Source: Rhodanobacter glycinis
Lineage (GTDB): Bacteria > Pseudomonadota > Gammaproteobacteria > Xanthomonadales > Rhodanobacteraceae
Assembly: GCF_900114325.1 (NCBI RefSeq)
Contig: NZ_FOSR01000024.1
Span: 1-35,617, forward strand
Direction: 5' to 3'
Length of the DNA: 35,617 nucleotides
Below are positions 31,245 to 35,617 of this stretch, one piece after another (within the stretch, counting starts at the first letter, position 1; each line of letters opens with the position of its first letter). The notes beneath the pieces are model-generated. The model worked only from the letters and a program-made list of their open reading frames with translations, searched no databases and was not told where the DNA came from. The position numbers were made by a program, and so were the translations under genes.

Positions 31245-32141
31245 TCAGCTTGCTTGCTGCGCCAGCAGGGCATTTACCTCGGTCAGTGCGGGCATGCCGC
31301 CCTGCGCGCCCAGTTTCGACACCGACAACGCGGCGGCGGCGCAGGCCTTGCACACCGCTTCGGGCAGGCCTTCGTGCAGGAACACGGCCAGCGCGGCGTT
31401 GAAGGTGTCGCCGGCGCCAGTGCTGTCGACCACGTCGACCTTGAAGCTGGATTGATGCGCCGGTTCGCCCTGCTCGCGGTACCACGCGCCTTCGGCGCCG
31501 CGGGTGAGCACCACCGGGCAAGGGGCGCGTTGCATCAGCTGGCGAAAATCCTCGGCCGGGTCGGCGCCAAGCAGGGTCGCCAGTTCGAGCTGGTTGGGCG
31601 TGACGTAGCGCGCCAGCTTGAGCCAGTCGACGGGCAGCTTTTGCGCGGGAGCCGGGTTCAAGATCACCGGCACGCCGAGGCGATGACCCAGGCGCAGCGT
31701 GGCTTCCACGGCATCGAGCGGGATTTCCATCTGCACCAGCACCGCATCGGCATGGGCGATGAGCTCGCGGGCGGCTTCCACGTGTGCGGGCGTGACGCGC
31801 GCATTGGCGGCGGGTACCACCACGATCTGGTTTTCGCCGTCGGCCACGCTGATCGAGGCGGTGCCGCTGGCGCAATCGTCCAGCCGCATCACATGGGACA
31901 CGTCCACGCCTTCATCGCGCAGGCCCTCGTGCATCTGCGTGCCGAAGGCGTCGTCGCCCAGCGCACCGACCAGGCTCACTTCCGCACCGAGTCGCGCCGC
32001 CGCCACGGCTTGGTTGGCGCCCTTGCCGCCGTGCACGGTGAGAAAACGTTCGCCAAGCAAGGTTTCGCCGGGCGCGGGAAAGCGCGTCGCCACGGTGACC
32101 AGGTCCATGTTGATGCTGCCGACGACGACGATACGGGTCAT
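31245..32141 (-). CDS. rbsK: Ribokinase
   Basis: This 298-residue PfkB-family sugar kinase starts at ATG 32141 (MTRIVVVGSINMDLV) with GAGGGA 6 nt upstream. It phosphorylates ribose to ribose 5-phosphate. Signature 1 is GGKGANQAVAAARLGA (~38-53). Signature 2 is DVVDSTGAGDTFNAAL (~245-260), including the catalytic Asp of GAGD. NPAPA and TPNQLE are also typical. No ribose transporter or regulator lies nearby, so it stands alone and may serve nucleoside salvage. Related PfkB kinases cannot be fully excluded. Confidence 0.92.
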   Translation of the reverse strand: MTRIVVVGSINMDLVTVATRFPAPGETLLGERFLTVHGGKGANQAVAAARLGAEVSLVGALGDDAFGTQMHEGLRDEGVDVSHVMRLDDCASGTASISVADGENQIVVVPAANARVTPAHVEAARELIAHADAVLVQMEIPLDAVEATLRLGHRLGVPVILNPAPAQKLPVDWLKLARYVTPNQLELATLLGADPAEDFRQLMQRAPCPVVLTRGAEGAWYREQGEPAHQSSFKVDVVDSTGAGDTFNAALAVFLHEGLPEAVCKACAAAALSVSKLGAQGGMPALTEVNALLAQQAS

Positions 32142-32375
32142 GCGTTTCCCTCTGGAGCGATGTTGGAATGTTTTCGACCCAGAGAGTAAACGCTGCGCCG
32201 GATGACGTGGCAAATCCGCGGGCGGTTCGAGCACTCGCGCGGCGCGCTGATCCATCATTGATGGCCGATGCGAGCAGTGCGCCGGCCCGATCGACAGACC
32301 ATCATCGCTTGCTGTTTACCTTGAAAGCGCCAGCATGGCCCCGAGTTTGAAGTTTCCCCGCGCTGGAGTTCTCCC
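32142..32375. other. Divergent rbsK / yfcG intergenic region
   Basis: This 234-bp region between the divergent genes should hold both promoters. GGAG precedes the ATG at 32376. No strong operator, hairpin or ncRNA is apparent. Confidence 0.4.
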
Positions 32376-33077
32376 ATGATCGAACTGCATTACTGGCCTA
32401 CGCCGAATGGCCACAAGATCACCTTGTTCCTTGAGGAAACTGGCCTGCCCTACGCCATCAAGCCGGTGAACATCGGCCGTGGCGAGCAGTTTGCGCCGGC
32501 CTTTCTCGCCATCTCGCCGAACAATCGCATGCCGGCGATCGTCGATACCGAGCCGGCCGATGGCGGTGCGCCGATCAGCGTGTTCGAGTCCGGTGCGATC
32601 CTGCAGTATCTGGCGGAAAAGACCGGTCGCTTCCTGCCTACCGACTTGCGTGCTCGGGTCGAGGCGCTGGAATGGTTGTTCTGGCAGGTGGGCGGGCTTG
32701 GTCCGATGCTGGGCCAGAACCATCACTTCAGCCGCTACGCGCCGGAGAAGATCCCTTACGCGATCGATCGCTACGTCAACGAGACGCGGCGTTTGTATGG
32801 CGTGCTGAATGGCCGTCTGGACGGCCGTGATTTCATTGTCGACAACGACTACAGCATCGCCGACATGGCGGCTTATCCGTGGATCGTGTCGCATGAGGCG
32901 CAGGGCATGGACCTGGCCGACTTCCCGCAGCTCAAGGCCTGGTTCGAGCGCATTCGCGAACGGCCGGCCACGCAGCGGGCCTACGCGGTGGGCGACACGA
33001 TCAAGGACAAGCTGGATCTGGCGAACGACGAGGAAGCGAAGCGGGTGTTGTTCGGGCAGGGGGCGGCGAAGAAGTAA
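32376..33077 (+). CDS. yfcG: Glutathione S-transferase family disulfide reductase (YfcG-like)
   Basis: This 233-residue protein is very close to E. coli YfcG (Nu-class GST), which reduces disulfides using two bound glutathiones. The N-terminal thioredoxin fold has YWPTPNGHKITLFLEETGL, with the Thr and Asn used in place of a catalytic cysteine. Then come SPNNRMPAIVD and ESGAILQYLAEKTGRFLP for glutathione binding. The helical domain has WLFWQVGGLGPMLGQNHHF and IPYAIDRYVNETRRLYGVLN, matching YfcG almost exactly. The tail after ~205 is a bit longer. It is cytoplasmic and probably a thiol-stress protein. Confidence 0.93.
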   Translation: MIELHYWPTPNGHKITLFLEETGLPYAIKPVNIGRGEQFAPAFLAISPNNRMPAIVDTEPADGGAPISVFESGAILQYLAEKTGRFLPTDLRARVEALEWLFWQVGGLGPMLGQNHHFSRYAPEKIPYAIDRYVNETRRLYGVLNGRLDGRDFIVDNDYSIADMAAYPWIVSHEAQGMDLADFPQLKAWFERIRERPATQRAYAVGDTIKDKLDLANDEEAKRVLFGQGAAKK

Positions 33078-33090
33078 CTCCACCCTGCTC

Positions 33091-33221
33091 CTTCTCCCCT
33101 CCGGGGAGACGGTTGGGATGAGGGGCGGGTTCTCGCGGGGATGTTGCACGAGAGCGTGCTTCGATGACGGTCCGCTGCAAGATTGGCCCCTCACCTCGGT
33201 CCTCTCCCCGCAGGGGAGAGG
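33091..33221. repeat. Inverted pair of intergenic repeats (BIME-like)
   Basis: The left arm contains TCTCCCC-TCC-GGGGAGA (33093-33109) followed by GATGAGGGGC. The right arm contains GCCCCTCA then CCTCTCCCC-GCA-GGGGAGAGG (33201-33221). The arms are inverted copies of one another. They fill the gap between convergent yfcG and poxB and probably serve as a two-way terminator. Confidence 0.7.
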
Positions 33222-33241
33222 AAGAAGCCCCGTGGTTGCAA

Positions 33242-34960
33242 TCAATCCTCGAAGTTGCTGCGCAGCAGTTTTTCCACGTCGCCGCCACGCCCGGCCAGCA
33301 CGGCCTTGGCCGAATACAGTGCGGTGTGCAGCACTTGCCCCGGCTCGATCTTCGGCGGCATCACCAGTTCGTAGCGGTTGACCTTGACGTCGAGCAGCGC
33401 GGGACCGGGTTGCGCCAGCAGCTCGCGCACGGCGTCTTCCAGTTCGTCGGCCTGCTCCACCCGGCGTGCATGGAAGCCGACGGCCTCGGCGACCTTGGCG
33501 AAGTCGGGGTTGAGCAGGTCGGTATAGCTGTCGAGCAGGCCGTCCACCTTCTGCTCCATCTCGACGAAACCGAGCGAGCTGTTGTCGTAGACCACCAGCT
33601 TGACCGGCAGCTTTTCCTGGATCGCGGTGAGCAGGTCGCCGAGCAGCATGGCGATGCCGCCGTCGCCGCACAGCGCGATCACCTGGCGTTGTGGAAACGC
33701 TTTCTGGATGCCGAGTGCCGAGGGCATCGCATTGGCCATCGTGCCATGCACCAGGCTGGTCAGCGTGCGTCGCTTGCCGTTGCTGTGGATGTGGCGCAGC
33801 AGCCACACCATCGGGCTGCCGCCGTCGGCGGTGAAGGCGGCATCGTCGCTGGCGTGCAGGTCGATGAGGTGGGTGAGGTATTGCGGATGGATCAGGCCGT
33901 CCTTGCCCGGCTGTTCCTGTTCGGCGAGCTGTTTCAGGGTGTGCTCTCGATGCTTCAGGCTGTTGCGCAGGAAGGCGTGGTCCTCGCGCGTCTGCAGCCG
34001 CGGCAGCAGGGCATCGAGGGTGGCCTTGATGTCGCCGACCACGCCGAGATCGACCGGGTGGCGACGGCCCAGGTGGGTGGCGTCGTTGTCCACCTGGATC
34101 AGGGTGGCCTCGTTCGGATAGAACTGACTCCAGGCGAAATCCGCGCCGAGCAGCAGCAAGGTGTCGCAGGCGTCGATGGCGCGGAAGCCGGATTCCACGC
34201 CGATGATGCCGGTCATGCCCATGTTGTACGGGTTGTCCGGCTCGATGAAATCCTTGGCGCGCGAGGTGTGCGCCACCGGCGCCTTCAGCTTGTCGGCCAG
34301 CGCCACCACTTCGCGCTCCGCGCCCTCGCAGCCGGAGCCGCAATACAGCACCACGCGCTTGCCGGCATTCAGCCGTTCGGCGACGGCGTCCAGTTCCGCG
34401 TCGGATGGACGCAGGACCGGCTGCGGGCGATGCACGCTGAACGGCAGGCCTTCGTCCACCTCCATGTTCGCCATGTCACCGGAGACGATGATCACCGCCA
34501 CGCCATGCCTGTTCAGCGCCGTCTGCGCAGCCAGCGCGGTCACGCGGCGCGCCTGCGCGGGGGAATGGATGGGTTGGCAGAAATGGCTGCAGGTCTTGTA
34601 GATGGTTTCCAGGTCGACTTCCTGCGGGAAGTCCATGCCCAGTTCGCTGGTGGCGATCTGGGTGGCGATCAGCACCACCGGCGCGCGATTGCGGTGCGCC
34701 TCGAACAGGCCGTTGATGAAGTGGAGGCTGCCCGGTCCGCAGGCACCGGCACAGGCGGCCAGTTCGCCGCTAAGCAAGGCATCGCCACCGGCCGCCATCG
34801 CACCGGCTTCCTCGTGGCGCATGTGGATCCACTCGATCTCGCTGCGACGGACCGCGTCGGTGATGTGGTTGAGTGTGTCGCCGGCGATGCCGTAGCAGCG
34901 CTTTACGCCCGCTTGCTGCAGCGTTTCGACGATGATGTCCGCGACTTTCTTCCGGGCCAT
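33242..34960 (-). CDS. poxB: Pyruvate dehydrogenase (ubiquinone) / pyruvate oxidase
   Basis: This 572-residue protein has exactly the E. coli PoxB length. The start is ATG 34960 (MARKKVADIIVETL) with GGAGAG 6 nt upstream. PoxB decarboxylates pyruvate to acetate and CO2, passing electrons through FAD to membrane quinone. The N-terminal Pyr domain has CYGIAGDTLN and MRHEEAGAMAAGGDA (with the catalytic Glu). The central FAD domain has the GADFAWSQFYP region. The C-terminal PP domain has the thiamine diphosphate motif GDGGIAMLLGDLLTAIQ...DNSSLGF. The last ~25 residues (AVLAGRGGDVEKLLRS) correspond to the lipid-binding peptide. A different thiamine-dependent oxidase is possible but less likely. 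Confidence 0.92.
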   Translation of the reverse strand: MARKKVADIIVETLQQAGVKRCYGIAGDTLNHITDAVRRSEIEWIHMRHEEAGAMAAGGDALLSGELAACAGACGPGSLHFINGLFEAHRNRAPVVLIATQIATSELGMDFPQEVDLETIYKTCSHFCQPIHSPAQARRVTALAAQTALNRHGVAVIIVSGDMANMEVDEGLPFSVHRPQPVLRPSDAELDAVAERLNAGKRVVLYCGSGCEGAEREVVALADKLKAPVAHTSRAKDFIEPDNPYNMGMTGIIGVESGFRAIDACDTLLLLGADFAWSQFYPNEATLIQVDNDATHLGRRHPVDLGVVGDIKATLDALLPRLQTREDHAFLRNSLKHREHTLKQLAEQEQPGKDGLIHPQYLTHLIDLHASDDAAFTADGGSPMVWLLRHIHSNGKRRTLTSLVHGTMANAMPSALGIQKAFPQRQVIALCGDGGIAMLLGDLLTAIQEKLPVKLVVYDNSSLGFVEMEQKVDGLLDSYTDLLNPDFAKVAEAVGFHARRVEQADELEDAVRELLAQPGPALLDVKVNRYELVMPPKIEPGQVLHTALYSAKAVLAGRGGDVEKLLRSNFED

Positions 34961-35176
34961 GCAAGCTCTCCACCAACGGGGCAAGGCTCCGATTGAACGG
35001 CATCGGCCGGAAAATCCGGGTGAATGCGTGCGGAGCTGTCGGTTTGTCGGCTGGAGCCGCTCACGGAAGGGGAACCAGGCGGAATCAGCCCGGATCGTGG
35101 GTGTAGTGGCGGCGAATCACATGACGCGTCATGCGCGAAAGGAGCAGGCCGCCGGCGATGCCGCCCACGCTCCTAG
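34961..35176. other. poxB upstream region
   Basis: No gene is present. The perfect palindrome CATGACGCGTCATG lies at 35120-35133, about 160 bp before poxB, and could be an operator. Near 35161-35175 CGCCCACGCTCCTA is a partial copy of the REP-like repeat at 14408-14479, cut by the MITE-like copy. Confidence 0.45.
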
Positions 35177-35289
35177 GGATGTTCTGGTTTTGCTCGTCAT
35201 CCCAGCGGCTCTCAACAGCCGAAGGGCTGGTCAAGCCGGGATCCAGTGTCTATAGGCCATTGAAAGCAAAGACGCTGGATTCCTGCTTT
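35173..35289. mobile_element. MITE-like element copy 2, truncated
   Basis: After CTAG (35173-35176) the end GGATGTTCTGGTTTTGCTCG matches the right end of the element at 2769-2958 read in reverse (GGAAGGTCTGATTTTTGCTCG). Shared internal pieces are TCGTCATCCCAGCG, AACAGCCGAAGGGCTGGTCA, GGGATCCAG and CCATTGAA..AAAG..CTGGAT. The similarity stops at GCTTT (35289), where copy 1 continues its hairpin, so the second end is missing. Confidence 0.7.
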
Positions 35290-35334
35290 AGCACACTGCT
35301 GTCCGGAATAAATCCAGCCATGGGAGCGAGAAGC

Positions 35335-35398
35335 GTTGCGGGCCAACGGTTGGGGGTGTACACCCCCGAGCGCCAACTCAAAAACCGGGGCCCGCAAC
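35335..35398 (+). promoter_or_regulatory. Hairpin abutting the transposase start codon
   Basis: GTTGCGGGCC (35335-35344) pairs with GGCCCGCAAC (35389-35398), directly before the ATG. Inside is the perfect palindrome GGGGGTGTACACCCCC (35352-35367). In mRNA it would bury the only G-rich ribosome-binding candidate. Confidence 0.65.
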
Positions 35399-35617
35399 AT
35401 GTTCAGCATAAGCCGATTCCATGCACTGACGAAGCATCTCCCGCGTGGCGTGTTTGATCGCGCCGTCGAGCGGTGCGAGGCCGACAAGTACAGCAAGGGA
35501 TTTGGTCGCTGGCAGCAGTTGCTGGCGATGGTCTACGCACAGCTTTCCGGTGCCGATAGCCTGCGCACGGTGGAGGTCGGGTTCAACGCACAAACCGAGC
35601 ACCACTACCATCTGGAT
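35399..35617 (+). CDS. IS4-type transposase, N-terminal part (cut by window end)
   Basis: 73 codons are visible, from ATG 35399 to the window end with no stop. The sequence begins MFSISRFHALTKHLPRGVFD and continues with KGFGRWQQLLAMVYAQLSGADSLRTVEVGF. This is the N-terminal domain seen in IS4-type transposases (phenylalanine/arginine-rich start, then WxQLLAMxYAQLxGxxSLR). The catalytic DDE region would lie outside the window. No ribosome-binding site other than the GGGG sequestered in the hairpin is visible. Confidence 0.85.
   Translation, partial: MFSISRFHALTKHLPRGVFDRAVERCEADKYSKGFGRWQQLLAMVYAQLSGADSLRTVEVGFNAQTEHHYHLD

Larger units (their letters stand above)
35290..35617 (+). mobile_element. 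IS4-type insertion sequence, 5' part
   Basis: The element probably starts about 35290, where similarity of the MITE copy ends (AGCACACTGCTGTCCGG). It contains a long hairpin (35335-35398) and the start of a transposase gene, and runs past the window edge. The exact end and terminal repeat cannot be fixed without the other side. Confidence 0.6.

Overview
The window is high-GC gammaproteobacterial chromosome. It most resembles a member of the Xanthomonadales, probably Rhodanobacteraceae (Rhodanobacter/Dyella-like); this is judged from protein sequences and gene order, with no database search. It covers the replication-origin neighbourhood. The order gyrB, recF, dnaN, dnaA leads leftward on the minus strand, and rpmH, rnpA, yidC, mnmE lead rightward on the plus strand. 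Transcription of these core genes is co-directional with forks leaving an origin near 23.7-25.5 kb.

Layout. 1-2553: end of a mobile-integron-like locus, with at least three gene cassettes on the minus strand separated by attC sites, an attI-side junction, and a divergent, apparently intact integron integrase on the plus strand. 2554-2978: a 190-bp MITE-like element. 2979-9149: gltD and gltB (glutamate synthase). 9353-12841: a very large membrane hybrid histidine kinase (transporter-like sensor, PAS, kinase, receiver). 12919-14349: a phosphopantetheinyl transferase and pdxJ on the plus strand. 14350-18409: a tonB-exbB-exbD1-exbD2 operon with an upstream TPR periplasmic protein gene, all on the minus strand. 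18900-25322: gyrB, recF, dnaN, dnaA. 25527-29343: rpmH, rnpA, yidC, mnmE. 29630-35398: accessory metabolic genes (SulP anion transporter, ribokinase, YfcG-type glutathione transferase, PoxB-type pyruvate oxidase). 35399-end: 5' part of an IS4-type transposase.

The most notable signals outside ordinary genes are these. (1) An integron about 22 kb from the origin has an intact integrase, and its cassettes encode unfamiliar small membrane proteins. (2) Two perfect 16-bp parS palindromes lie inside recF, in the same reading phase. (3) A TGGACGTCCA palindrome occurs upstream of both gltB and tonB, and near gltB it lies in a run of octamer repeats. (4) Two copies of a MITE family with IS5-like ends are present, one of them apparently broken by the IS4-type element. 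(5) The transposase start codon abuts a long hairpin. No tRNA, rRNA or CRISPR array was seen.
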